A DNA stretch of 64,000 nucleotides from JACRIM01 sp038042195 (GTDB lineage Bacteria > Planctomycetota > Phycisphaerae > UBA1845 > UTPLA1). The stretch spans positions 5,471-69,470 of the forward strand of contig JBBTET010000068.1 in assembly GCA_038042195.1 (NCBI GenBank). Direction: 5' to 3'. The position numbers and the translations under genes were made by a program. Of this stretch, positions 8,704-17,507 are shown in pieces. Below the pieces are notes generated by a model, which ran no database searches, was not told the DNA's origin, and worked only from the letters and a program-made list of their open reading frames with translations. The first letter of the stretch is position 1, and every line of letters begins with the position of its first letter.

Positions 8704-10119
8704 TTATAGATTCCGGTTGTTGGGGTCGGCTAGCTTGATGGCGTCTATGAAGCCGGACCCGCCGGAGGATTTCTCGATGTACTTTCGCACGAACACGTCG
8801 CCGACCTTGGCACCGGCAAGGACTTCGGTGTTCACGTTGTCGGTGATACCGATCCAGAGCATAACGGCCTTCCATCGGTGGGCGGTGCGGTCGAATTGCC
8901 AGACAATCGTCTCGTTGCAGTACGCGGCGGGTTGACCATTCGCGTCCGACGTGGGACGGGGCGGCCCGGACTCACGGGCCTTGTTGGCGAGTGCCTGCCG
9001 CTCCTCGGCAGTGATCGGTGGCTTGAATCGGAGGATCGCATTTGGAATCTGTGGGACGCTGGCCTTCACGACGCACTCGATGACGACGTTCACGGACAGT
9101 CCGGGTAACAGGATTCCGTCGGGGTTTTGCACTTCAAAGATGACGGTGTAGGTGACGACGTTGTTGACGATGTCGGGTTGGCTGCGTTTTTCGAGAATCT
9201 TCCCCTCGAAGGCGCGGGCTTGCCGGGCTTCGAGCGTGAAGCGAGCCGACTGGCCCTTCTCGATGTGGCTGATGTCGGACTCGCCGATCTTGGCGTTGAC
9301 GCGCATGGTGGTGAGGCTGGGGGCGAGGAGAAAGAGGATCGGCGTCTGAAAGGTGGCGTTGACTGTCTGGCCCACGTCCATGAACCGTCGGAGCACGACG
9401 CCGTCGATGGGGGAACGGATGACGCATCGATCCACGCGGGTCGCCGTGAACTCCATGCGGGCGCTGGCCAACTGTAAGGCGGCGTCAGCCTGGGCGATGG
9501 CCTGTGTGGCACGATCGACGCGAATTTTCTCATTGTTGAGCGCGAGTTGATGCGACGCCTTCGCCGTGATGAGCATGGCCTCCGACCGCATCAAGGTTGC
9601 CTTGGTGGCGATCCACTCGGCCTCGGGGGCGTTCTGGTTTTTATATAGATCATCGACTCGTCCCCAGTTGAACTTCGCGCTGACGAGGGCCGCTTCGGCT
9701 TCGTCTTTTTGTCCCAGGGCCTGCTGTGTATACACCGGAAGATTTGCCACTAGTTCGTCATGGGCCAACTTGGCATCGGTGAGGGCGCTCTGGGCTTTCA
9801 GGAGATCGGCCTTCGACTGTTCATGCTCGGTTCGAGACAATTCGGGGTCGATCCGGGCGATGACCTGCCCTTTGGAGACTGGCTGGTCGTTGTCGACCGC
9901 CATTTCGATGATTCGGCCGGTGACTTCGCAGCCGACCTCGACCCGGGCCAACGGCTCCACCGTGCCGCTGGTCTCCACGGACATGGTGAGAGGGCGGGAT
10001 TCGACGGTGGCCGTCGTCAGGTCATAGTCGGAATCACGGCCGCGAAGCAGCTTGACGCCGACCACGCCTCCAACGACGAGTATCAATAGGAGTCCGATTA
10101 ACGACTTTCGCATGAACAT
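8704..10119 (-). CDS. HlyD/MacA-family membrane fusion protein
   Basis: The product is 471 aa from ATG 10119 (a second ATG is at 10113). An N-terminal membrane anchor (LIGLLLILVVGGVVGVKLL) is followed by a biotinyl-lipoyl half (VEPLARVEVGCEVTGRI), a long coiled-coil hairpin (about residues 90-220), the second lipoyl half (CVIRSPIDGVVLRRFMDVGQ) and beta-barrel and proximal domains (GQSARFTLEARQARAFEGKI). It is the periplasmic adaptor of the exporter encoded downstream, and the first gene of the three-gene operon. The C-terminal 100 residues carry an unusual insertion with Lys/Arg-rich and Pro-rich segments. Confidence 0.92.
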   Translation of the reverse strand: MFMRKSLIGLLLILVVGGVVGVKLLRGRDSDYDLTTATVESRPLTMSVETSGTVEPLARVEVGCEVTGRIIEMAVDNDQPVSKGQVIARIDPELSRTEHEQSKADLLKAQSALTDAKLAHDELVANLPVYTQQALGQKDEAEAALVSAKFNWGRVDDLYKNQNAPEAEWIATKATLMRSEAMLITAKASHQLALNNEKIRVDRATQAIAQADAALQLASARMEFTATRVDRCVIRSPIDGVVLRRFMDVGQTVNATFQTPILFLLAPSLTTMRVNAKIGESDISHIEKGQSARFTLEARQARAFEGKILEKRSQPDIVNNVVTYTVIFEVQNPDGILLPGLSVNVVIECVVKASVPQIPNAILRFKPPITAEERQALANKARESGPPRPTSDANGQPAAYCNETIVWQFDRTAHRWKAVMLWIGITDNVNTEVLAGAKVGDVFVRKYIEKSSGGSGFIDAIKLADPNNRNL

Positions 10120-10234
10120 GCTCGATGCTTCATTCCGGCGGCGAGGGAGATATGGTAGTGGCAGGGGGGTCGGCTGCCAATGCAATGCCCGCCTGCCCAG
10201 GAAGCGTCGATTCACGGTGTGTTAGAATGCCGCC

Positions 10235-12154
10235 GTGGACGCTCATACGCTGGACAAGCTGGAATTCGATCAGATACGCCGCATCCTTGCGCGCGAGGCG
10301 CAAAGCGCCCTGGGTCGCGGACTGGCCATGAAGATCGCGCCCTCAAGAAGTCTGTCGCAGGTGCAGGGATGGCGGACGCAGGTCAATCAATTTGAACGAT
10401 TCGTCACGGCGCGCGGCTTTCCACCCTTCGGCGGGATCCGGGATGTGCGCGACATGGTGAAGCGCGCCGTTCCCCCGGCCAAGCTTGAGCCGCGCGAGTT
10501 CGCCGAGTTGTCGGAGACGCTGACGGCGATTGAGAGCATTCGCCGTTACTTCGCGGTGCTGGACGATCAGTACGACCTCATCAAGAAGCTCGCCGCGCGG
10601 CTGGGCGATTTCAGAGTGGTCACTGAGCGGATCGACCTCGTCGTTGACAATCGTGGATTGGTGCGCGACGACGCCAGTGAACGACTGTGGCGAATTCGCC
10701 GTCAGGTTGAGGATGTCGTGCAGCGGACCCGCGACGTGTTCGACCGGCTGCTGCGAAGCGCCTCCGTCACCAGGCTCCTTCAATATGCCAACGCAACCTT
10801 TCACGCCGACCGTATGGTCCTGCCGCTCAAGGCTGACCAGCGTGGCCGCATTGCCGGTATCGTGCATCGCAGCAGTGACAGTGGACAAACGCTTTTCGTG
10901 GAACCGGCTGAGGCGGTGGAACTGAATAACACGCGCGTCAATCTGCTTCTGGAGGAGCAGGACGAGATTAGTCGCATTCTGTGGGAGCTGACCCACCTCG
11001 TTCACCTCAACCAGCAGGATATTCTTCGCACACTTGATGCCGCTGCGGTCGTCGATTTGTTGACGGCCAAGGTGAAGCTTGGTCGGCGATACAAGATGTG
11101 CCTGCCGGAGATCAATGACGGGCATCGGATGCTGCTTCGTCAGGCTCGCAATCCGATTCTACTGGAGTTATTTGAGACGCTGGCGGCCGATGGCCAACCG
11201 CGTAATGTCGTCCCCATTGATGTGCGACTTGGAGATGACTTTGACATCATGGTGATTACAGGGCCGAACACGGGGGGGAAGACGGCCGCGTTGAAGACCG
11301 TGGGGTTGCTCGTTCTTATGGCGCAATCGGGCCTTCCAATTCCGGCTGCTGAAGGGTCCACGATGCCTGTGCTTGACGGCATCTGGATTGATGTGGGCGA
11401 TGAGCAGAGCCTTGAACAATCGCTCAGCACGTTTAGCGCTCACATGGCGCGGATTTTGGACATCGTGCAACGCGCCCGAAAGCAGACGCTGGTGCTGCTC
11501 GATGAGTTGGGTGCCGGTACCGATCCCGACGAGGGCGCTGCGATTGGACGGGCCATCATTGACCACCTGCTCTCCGCTGGTTGCCTCGCGATGGTCACGA
11601 CGCATCTCGGGGCGCTAAAGACCATCGGCTATCAGACCCAGCGTGTGGATAACGCGTCGGTGCAATTTGACGTGGAAAGCCTGCGGCCGATGTACGAGCT
11701 TCGCATCGGGGAGCCGGGCAACAGCAATGCCATCGCCATCGCCTCGCGGCTGGGGATGCCGAAGGCCCTGGTGCAGTCGGCGAGGAAGCACCTTGCAGGG
11801 CAGCAGCGGGCTTTGAACCGGGCCATCGCCGGGACGCTGCGGTCTCGCCGGGAGGCCGAGCGGGCACGGCGTGATGCGGATCAGGCCCGACAAGAGGCCG
11901 CACGTGCGACGCTGGCCGCGATGGATCAGGCCAAGGCGCTGGAGGATCGCCAGCGGATGTATGCCGCGTGGGTGGAGCGGATTCTTCGATTGCAGCCCGG
12001 GGACGAGGTGTATGTGCGGAAATTCGACACGACAGGTCGGGTTGTGCGGGTGCGGTTTGAGAAGCAGGTCGCCTATGTGAATCTGGGGACGCTGGAGGTC
12101 GAGGTGCCGCTGGTGGATGTGGTGTTTCCGAACCAGGACTTGCGCGAAACGTAG
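10235..12154 (+). CDS. mutS2: MutS2-family ATPase lacking the Smr domain
   Basis: The product is 639 aa versus roughly 780 for typical MutS2. It has the N-terminal core and clamp (HTLDKLEFDQIRRIL; RIAGIVHRSSDSGQTLFVEP), the ATPase with Walker A TGPNTGGKTAALK (about residue 343), Walker B VLLDELGAGTDPDEG and the conserved TTHLGALK. A coiled coil follows, then a KOW-like end (GDEVYVRKFDTTGRVVRV). The protein stops at VPLVDVVF, where other members continue into the Smr nuclease domain. The start is GTG; a nearby ATG is out of frame. MutS2 acts on recombination intermediates and, in Bacillus, on collided ribosomes. Without Smr, cleavage activity would be lost. Confidence 0.9.
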   Translation: MDAHTLDKLEFDQIRRILAREAQSALGRGLAMKIAPSRSLSQVQGWRTQVNQFERFVTARGFPPFGGIRDVRDMVKRAVPPAKLEPREFAELSETLTAIESIRRYFAVLDDQYDLIKKLAARLGDFRVVTERIDLVVDNRGLVRDDASERLWRIRRQVEDVVQRTRDVFDRLLRSASVTRLLQYANATFHADRMVLPLKADQRGRIAGIVHRSSDSGQTLFVEPAEAVELNNTRVNLLLEEQDEISRILWELTHLVHLNQQDILRTLDAAAVVDLLTAKVKLGRRYKMCLPEINDGHRMLLRQARNPILLELFETLAADGQPRNVVPIDVRLGDDFDIMVITGPNTGGKTAALKTVGLLVLMAQSGLPIPAAEGSTMPVLDGIWIDVGDEQSLEQSLSTFSAHMARILDIVQRARKQTLVLLDELGAGTDPDEGAAIGRAIIDHLLSAGCLAMVTTHLGALKTIGYQTQRVDNASVQFDVESLRPMYELRIGEPGNSNAIAIASRLGMPKALVQSARKHLAGQQRALNRAIAGTLRSRREAERARRDADQARQEAARATLAAMDQAKALEDRQRMYAAWVERILRLQPGDEVYVRKFDTTGRVVRVRFEKQVAYVNLGTLEVEVPLVDVVFPNQDLRET

Positions 12155-12248
12155 CAGTCGGCGCAGCACTGGGGATTGTGCAGTAACTCGTTTGCTTCTC
12201 ACCCCGGGGTCGCGGGTACAATGGTTTAGTAGGAAGCGGCGAGTCAGT

Positions 12249-12265
12249 ACAGGCTATTAGCCTGT
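12249..12265. repeat. Short palindromic repeat (ACAGGCTA/TAGCCTGT)
   Basis: Eight-bp arms meet around a single T in the 134-nt gap between mutS2 and the DUF1702-like gene. The extended text (GTACAGGC...GCCTGTGCCAC) resembles dispersed intergenic repeats of planctomycetes. It lies 23 nt before the next start codon, so it would sit in that gene's leader. Confidence 0.5.
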
Positions 12266-12288
12266 GCCACACTGAGTTCGAGGGGTTT

Positions 12289-13353
12289 ATGCTGCCGGCT
12301 CTATTTATCTTGACGACGGTCGTTGCCGCGATGTTGATCCTCCTTTGGAATCGGCTGCCGGTGTGGTTTGCGAAACCGCTTCAGACTGTACGCGTTTCCG
12401 ATCTTGGCCTTCATGCGACCGGTGACGACATTCAACTCGTTGAAGATGTTATTGGTTTCCTGAAGCGGGGGGTTGAGGCGCGGCTTGGGCATCGGCACGG
12501 GGCGTGGCTCGAAGCGTGTGCGACGGCGTCGCCGCGATGGCGGCCGTTTGTGGTGGAGGGGGCGGCGTTTGGGTGCGGGGCGATTCGGGCGACGTATAGC
12601 CGACAGTGGCGGAACATGCCGAGCGAGTTGACGACCTTGTATCCGAATTACGCAACTCCGGGCCACATGGGCATCGGGCTGTGGGGGGCGATGCGATTCG
12701 GGCGTGAGTTTGACGAGTTCCTGCGCGTGGTGGATCAGTATGACGCATGGCATCGTTATGCGTGTCTCGATGGGTATGGGTTCAAGTTCGGACTGTTCGA
12801 TTTCGTGCGGGATCGGCGAAGCGTCTCTCACCTCCATGCAATCCCCGGTTACTACCGTCGCGCCGCGTTTTGCGGTGTCGGGCGGGCGTTGTATCTCGCG
12901 TTTCTCTCCGATCGGCGCGGCTTCATCGAGGCAGCCGGCGACTTTGCGCCGCAACACGACGGTGATGTGATCGAAGGGGCGGCCTTCGCGGCGGCCTACA
13001 CGCATCCAGACGATCCACGGCGTGCGATCCGTTTCGTGCGGGCGATGCCCTATGAATGGCGCACTCATGCACATCTCGGTCTCACGCTAGGCCTGCGGGC
13101 GCGTGCGACGATTGATGCCGCCTATCACGAGACGTGCATTGCGACGCTGCCCGGCGCGTGGCGCGAGTCCATTCGTGGGGCGATTGCGATGGCTGACGAG
13201 TTGGAGCAGCGAATCCGCAGTGAACATGCCGACGGTGGGTATGGCCTCTGGCGCGACAAGCTTGCCGAGCGATTGCAGGACGAGCGGTTGTGGGAAGTGG
13301 TGTATGTTGATGGGCTTGAGACGCGGTCGGATGGCGAGGGGGCGGTTCGGTGA
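12289..13353 (+). CDS. DUF1702-like membrane-anchored protein
   Basis: The product is 354 aa with an N-terminal transmembrane anchor (ALFILTTVVAAMLILLW). The remainder is soluble: FVVEGAAFGCGAIRATY, then YACLDGYGFKFGLFDF, then FCGVGRALYLAFLSDRRG, then DVIEGAAFAAAYTHPDD. A G(Y/F)GF-x-x-G motif and a GVGR motif repeated around an EGAAF duplication resemble DUF1702 proteins, some of which are encoded in enediyne clusters (UnbL-like). No polyketide genes occur nearby, so that link is weak. The ATG follows a GAGG with 6-nt spacing. Function is unknown. Confidence 0.65.
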   Translation: MLPALFILTTVVAAMLILLWNRLPVWFAKPLQTVRVSDLGLHATGDDIQLVEDVIGFLKRGVEARLGHRHGAWLEACATASPRWRPFVVEGAAFGCGAIRATYSRQWRNMPSELTTLYPNYATPGHMGIGLWGAMRFGREFDEFLRVVDQYDAWHRYACLDGYGFKFGLFDFVRDRRSVSHLHAIPGYYRRAAFCGVGRALYLAFLSDRRGFIEAAGDFAPQHDGDVIEGAAFAAAYTHPDDPRRAIRFVRAMPYEWRTHAHLGLTLGLRARATIDAAYHETCIATLPGAWRESIRGAIAMADELEQRIRSEHADGGYGLWRDKLAERLQDERLWEVVYVDGLETRSDGEGAVR

Positions 13354-13464
13354 TTGAGCACGTCGCACACTGAGGATTGCGCGTTATCCAGAGTGGTTTG
13401 CGCTTCGCTGAATCGCTTGCTCGCAAATCGAACCCGCTCCCTTACGGTCGCGGCTCCGATGTTC

Positions 13465-14469
13465 TCACCCGTTCTCGGCGGCCTGCTTACACAAGAACAT
13501 CACCGCCATGCGAACGGCGAGACCATTGGTGACTTGTTTGAGGACAGCGCTTTTTTGACCGTCGGCCACGTCGCCGGACATTTCGATGCCGCGATTAATG
13601 GGACCGGGGTGCATCACGAGGACGTCCGGTTTGGCCCGTCTCATGCGTTCGTTCGTCAGACCGAAGAGTCGTGAGTATTCCTGCACGCTGGGGAAGACGT
13701 TGCTGGAGATGCGCTCCCGTTGAATCCGCAGCATGTTGATCACGTCGAATTGATCGATGACCGAGTCAAAATCGTGGCACAGCTTCGCCCCCATGCTCTC
13801 GAAGCCTCGTGGGACCAATGTCGTCGGACCGACAAAGGTTACTTCGGCACCCAGCTTCAATAACCCATGCAGGTTCGACCGGGCCACGCGGCTGTTCACC
13901 ACGTCGCCGACGATGGCCACTTTCAGCCCCGCGATTTTTCCCTTCGCCTGCCGAATGGTGAAAATATCGAGGAGGCCCTGGGTCGGGTGCTCGTGCCGGC
14001 CGTCGCCGGCGTTGATGACGCAGCACTTGACGTTGCGGGCGATGAGGTGCGGTGCACCGGCGGCGGGGTGGCGGACGACGATGATGTCCACGCCCATCGC
14101 CTCGATGTTGCGAACCGTGTCGCGCAGGGATTCGCCCTTGCTGGAGGAACTGGTCTTCTCGCTGAAGTCGATGATGTCGGCGGAGAGGCGCTGGGCGGCG
14201 AGGGTGAAGCTGGTCTTGGTGCGCGTCGAATCTTCGTAGAAGAGATTCACGACGACGCGGCCGCGCAGGGCGGGCACCTTCTTCACGCTGCGCGTCGAGA
14301 CATCCTCGAAGGCCTGTGCCGTGTCGAGGACGAGGCGAATGTCATCGGGCGTGAGACTCTCCAGCGTCAACAGATTTCGATGCGGCCAGACGGCCGGGTC
14401 GGTCGGTGCTGATTGTGCTTCGGCGACCATTCGTCGGGCATCTTGAATGGGGTTGGGCTGTCGGCTCAT
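13465..14469 (-). CDS. pyrB: Aspartate carbamoyltransferase catalytic subunit
   Basis: The product is 334 aa, with about 25 extra N-terminal residues relative to the usual ~310. It makes N-carbamoyl-aspartate from carbamoyl phosphate and aspartate in pyrimidine synthesis. Carbamoyl-phosphate site FYEDSTRTKTSF, HPTQGLLDIFTI and MHPGPINRGIE are intact. The start overlaps the stop of pyrR by 4 nt (ATGA), implying translational coupling. No pyrI or dihydroorotase gene follows here; the next gene downstream is convergent. Confidence 0.96.
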   Translation of the reverse strand: MSRQPNPIQDARRMVAEAQSAPTDPAVWPHRNLLTLESLTPDDIRLVLDTAQAFEDVSTRSVKKVPALRGRVVVNLFYEDSTRTKTSFTLAAQRLSADIIDFSEKTSSSSKGESLRDTVRNIEAMGVDIIVVRHPAAGAPHLIARNVKCCVINAGDGRHEHPTQGLLDIFTIRQAKGKIAGLKVAIVGDVVNSRVARSNLHGLLKLGAEVTFVGPTTLVPRGFESMGAKLCHDFDSVIDQFDVINMLRIQRERISSNVFPSVQEYSRLFGLTNERMRRAKPDVLVMHPGPINRGIEMSGDVADGQKSAVLKQVTNGLAVRMAVMFLCKQAAENG

Positions 14470-14987
14470 GCGTCCACGTCCACGCGGTCTTCGCCGCCCG
14501 CTTCGCGTAATGATACCCGCACATGCTCGTGATCGGACTCTGTGCGCACTCCGACAAAATCGGCCTGGATCGGAAGTTCGCGTCCGCCGCGGTCGACTAG
14601 GACTGCGAGACGAATGGCTTTCGGACGGCCGAGGTCCATGATTGCGTCGAGGGCGGCGCGGATGGATCGGCCGGTGTTTAAGACGTCGTCCACTAGGATC
14701 AGAAAATGCCCGGCCACGTCGAAGTCGATCTCGGTGGTTCGCACGATGGCGGCGGGGCCGATCTCGGCGAGGTCGTCGCGATAGAGGGTGATGTCGAGGG
14801 AGCCGTAGGCGACGTCGTGGACACCTTGCGCTTCAAGGAGGGGGATGAGACGGCGGGCCAGCTCATCGCCGCGCCGGCGAATCCCGACGACGGCCACAGG
14901 GCAGGCCGGTGGAATGGCAGCGGCAATCTCCTGGGCCAATCGCTGGAGCGTGAGGCGGATACCGGTGTCGTCGAGTAGGACTGTCAT
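14466..14987 (-). CDS. pyrR: PyrR bifunctional pyrimidine regulator / uracil phosphoribosyltransferase
   Basis: The product is 173 aa, the normal size. The PRPP-binding motif VLVDDVLNTGRSIRAALDAI, the N-terminal RRGDELARRL and SLDITLYRDDL are diagnostic. PyrR binds pyr mRNA as a UMP-dependent attenuation protein and has UPRT activity. It precedes pyrB with a 4-nt overlap, as in pyr operons of Gram-positive and some other bacteria. In the 135 nt upstream I did not find a convincing PyrR-binding hairpin. Confidence 0.93.
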   Translation of the reverse strand: MTVLLDDTGIRLTLQRLAQEIAAAIPPACPVAVVGIRRRGDELARRLIPLLEAQGVHDVAYGSLDITLYRDDLAEIGPAAIVRTTEIDFDVAGHFLILVDDVLNTGRSIRAALDAIMDLGRPKAIRLAVLVDRGGRELPIQADFVGVRTESDHEHVRVSLREAGGEDRVDVDA

Positions 14988-15123
14988 GGGTGTTGTTCAG
15001 AACGGTAGCACGGGGGGCGGGAAAAGTCGAAACAGTAGTTTGGCAGCTGGGGAGTACGCGAAATCCCGGAAAAGTATCAACTTGAATCGTACCGGCGAGA
15101 CGCCGACGATTCTCAACAGACGT

Positions 15124-15435
15124 TTAACATGTCGCATTGAATGAATAGTGCTCCACTCCGATCACGCATAGGTTGTCGTGAACGACTCTGGAGTGGCGTA
15201 CGATGGCATTGCGCCATGTCTTCATTTTCAGGTCGCCGTCTTCGCGGGTTTCAATCAGGGTGTTTCGCGGTGGCAACGTCTCACCGCGCCACGCGAAGGC
15301 CGCGCCCTTTTGTGATGTTTCGAGGAGCCAACCGGTCTGTTGACGATCGTTGCCCGGGATTCGCCAAACGAGATAGCCGGCGCGACGAGTGCGATCGTCG
15401 TGTCGATCGTTACCTGTTCGCAGATTGACGCTCAT
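15124..15435 (-). CDS. Small PilZ-like domain protein
   Basis: The product is 103 aa. ATG 15435 is chosen over an upstream in-frame TTG at 15441; AAAGG lies about 10 nt before it. The segment DDRTRRAGYLVWRI, then GWLLETSQKGAAFAW, then RNTLIET, then HDNLCVIGVEHY fits the R-x-x-R and S-x-x-G layout of PilZ-like domains found in small planctomycete proteins. The canonical c-di-GMP motif RxxxR...(D/N)xSxxG is imperfect (TSQKG), so nucleotide binding is uncertain. It is a single gene. Confidence 0.6.
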   Translation of the reverse strand: MSVNLRTGNDRHDDRTRRAGYLVWRIPGNDRQQTGWLLETSQKGAAFAWRGETLPPRNTLIETREDGDLKMKTWRNAIVRHSRVVHDNLCVIGVEHYSFNATC

Positions 15436-15550
15436 GTCCAACGACCTTTCCGTTCTATCGCGCGGAATCCACTCGTGTGGTCCGCGTGCTTGAGACGTTC
15501 ATCGGATGACTGACAGAGCGCCTGTTTAGAATGGGCATGTGTTATCAGCA

Positions 15551-17320
15551 CTAAGGCGTCTGAGGATCATGCTGCTCGATACGTCCAACCGGATAGACAT
15601 CTTTGCGATGGTCCCAATAAGGCGATCGTTGATGGATGAAATCGAGGCGGGCGCGCGGGTTGCCGGCCTTATTCGGGTTGGATTTGAGCCAATCGTCGAA
15701 GTCTTTCTTCAAACCGGCGTTCAGGGAAAGCATCCGGTCGGCGATGGGGGCCATTGCGTAGTCCTCGTAATATTCTTTTTGCTCGAAGATCGGATCAAAG
15801 AACCCCCAATGCACGAGTGAGTCCGGCGCTTCCGGCTCCAACAGGTGAGCCGCGACGACAGCGTTCGGGTGATTAAGCTTCACGATGACGGACCCTTTCG
15901 GAAAGTGGCGAGTCTCGCGGATCGGCTCGACCTTGTAGGAGACCTCGTGCCGTCCTTCGAAGGGCCGCTCTTTCCAGCGCACGTCGGTAAAGCGATAGCT
16001 GGCCACGTCGAACGATTGTGGCTCGCTGAGTCGCTCCAACAGAAGACCGTGCAATTCCAGGCGTTCGATAACGTCGGTCCACGGAGCCGGCACGATATAC
16101 GAAGATGGGAGCGTGACATCCCGTGCCACCTCTGTCATTGAGAACTGGCGCGACGGTACATCGATGGGCTTGGCATGATTCCAGACTGGATACACCGCCC
16201 CACTTGCCGCGCTTCGATTTGAATCGACGGCGTATGCTCTGAAGATCATGGGTACGCCATCGTCCTTCGCCGGCTGAGTGGTGGTGAGGACCGTTCGTTT
16301 TTTCGCATCCCGTGCCAGACTGGCCGAATACTCGTCGCCGTGCCGCACCGCGGATCGCAGGGCCTCGGGATCAGCATTGACCAACTCTATAGTCCGCTTC
16401 AGCAGGTTGTAGGTGGCGCGGACGCGCGCGTCGTACGGTTTTAGCATGTGCGTTTCGACGAGGATCGAGGGGCGATTCATGATTGCGCCGTAGCCAGTGG
16501 AGAAGCGCGGGGCAAAGCCGAGGTTGGTATCAACACCCTTGGACGGGTCCAGACGGTCGCGCATCTCGAAAAAGAGCATGGGGATGTGCCCATCCTGCGC
16601 GAGTGTCTTCAAAAGGTGCGGGTGCAGACTGTTGTTTACATAGTCGGCGACGGATGGTGCATTCTCCGGCCCGGTCGCTGCTCCGAAGGTGATGTCATAC
16701 TGAAAGTCCGCGCCATCGGTCGTATGCGTGTCGAACCAGAGATGCGGTCGCCACGCGTGAAACACTCGGAGGAATGCCTGCATCTCGACGGCGTCGGCCT
16801 TCATGTAGTCGCGGTTAAGGTTTAGGTTTCGCGCGGTGCAACGCCAACCCATTTCATCGGGTCCGTTTTGATTGATGCGGTTGTACGGGCTCGTGCGCTC
16901 GTGGCCGTCAATGTTAAATACCGGGAGGATGACGAGGATCACATGGTCGAGTAGTGATTGACGCTCCTTGGTGATGCAGATGTCGCGGGCCAACGCCATG
17001 CAGGCGTCTTTCCCTTCGATCTCGCCGGAATGGACGCCGTTGACGACCAGGAGCACCGCTTTGCTGGTCTTCACCGCGGCCTGTGGAGTGAATGCCTTGT
17101 CCTTGGAAATGACAACCAGCGTCATGTCACGGCCTTCGGGCGTCGTGCCGATTTGTTGGACGATGACCCACGGTGAAGCCGCCCGCATTCGCTCGTAGTA
17201 CGCAACCACGTCTGCGTATGAACAGGTCTTTCGGTAATTCGAAGCCTCGGCGAGTGTGTTCCAGTTTGATGAATCCTGCCCAAGCAAGAGGAGGAGATTG
17301 ACGAGGAAGACGATAACCAT
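15551..17320 (-). CDS. Secreted M14-family zinc carboxypeptidase
   Basis: The product is 589 aa with an N-terminal signal (VIVFLVNLLLLLGQ). The M14 zinc ligands are H97 and E100 in NGVHSGEIEG and a later His in FDTHTTDG. An Arg/Asn substrate pocket is suggested by ARNLNLNRDY, and SILVETHMLKPY is the likely catalytic-Glu region. Residues beyond about 350 form a long extension of unknown fold, typical of large planctomycete and Bacteroidetes M14 peptidases. It probably trims peptides in the periplasm or outside the cell. Its 5' end faces the tRNA-Gly gene. Confidence 0.88.
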   Translation of the reverse strand: MVIVFLVNLLLLLGQDSSNWNTLAEASNYRKTCSYADVVAYYERMRAASPWVIVQQIGTTPEGRDMTLVVISKDKAFTPQAAVKTSKAVLLVVNGVHSGEIEGKDACMALARDICITKERQSLLDHVILVILPVFNIDGHERTSPYNRINQNGPDEMGWRCTARNLNLNRDYMKADAVEMQAFLRVFHAWRPHLWFDTHTTDGADFQYDITFGAATGPENAPSVADYVNNSLHPHLLKTLAQDGHIPMLFFEMRDRLDPSKGVDTNLGFAPRFSTGYGAIMNRPSILVETHMLKPYDARVRATYNLLKRTIELVNADPEALRSAVRHGDEYSASLARDAKKRTVLTTTQPAKDDGVPMIFRAYAVDSNRSAASGAVYPVWNHAKPIDVPSRQFSMTEVARDVTLPSSYIVPAPWTDVIERLELHGLLLERLSEPQSFDVASYRFTDVRWKERPFEGRHEVSYKVEPIRETRHFPKGSVIVKLNHPNAVVAAHLLEPEAPDSLVHWGFFDPIFEQKEYYEDYAMAPIADRMLSLNAGLKKDFDDWLKSNPNKAGNPRARLDFIHQRSPYWDHRKDVYPVGRIEQHDPQTP

Positions 17321-17392
17321 CGAAGAATCCTTTGGAATGCCCCGCCACGTCCGAATGGCCGTGCCTCATGGGCTGATTACCATACACGACAT

Positions 17393-17422
17393 TTGCCTTG
17401 ATGCCGAACCCCATGCTACGAT
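17393..17422 (+). promoter_or_regulatory. Probable promoter of tRNA-Gly
   Basis: TTGCCT (17393-17398) and TACGAT (17417-17422) are spaced 18 nt apart and end 13 nt before the tRNA 5' end. Confidence 0.55.
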
Positions 17423-17435
17423 GAAGGCACCTTTC

Positions 17436-17507
17436 GCGGGTGTAGCTCAATGGCAGAGCACCAGCCTTCCAAGCTGGATGTTGCGCGTTCGAGTCGCGTC
17501 GCCCGCT
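17436..17507 (+). tRNA. tRNA-Gly(TCC)
   Basis: This is a 72-nt cloverleaf. The acceptor arm GCGGGTG pairs with CGCCCGC (one G-U pair), with discriminator T at 17507. The D arm contains GTAGCTCAATGGCAGAGC. The anticodon stem CCAGC/GCTGG encloses CTTCCAA, giving anticodon TCC at 17468-17470. The T arm has loop TTCGAGT with one G-U pair in its stem. CCA is not encoded. Confidence 0.95.
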
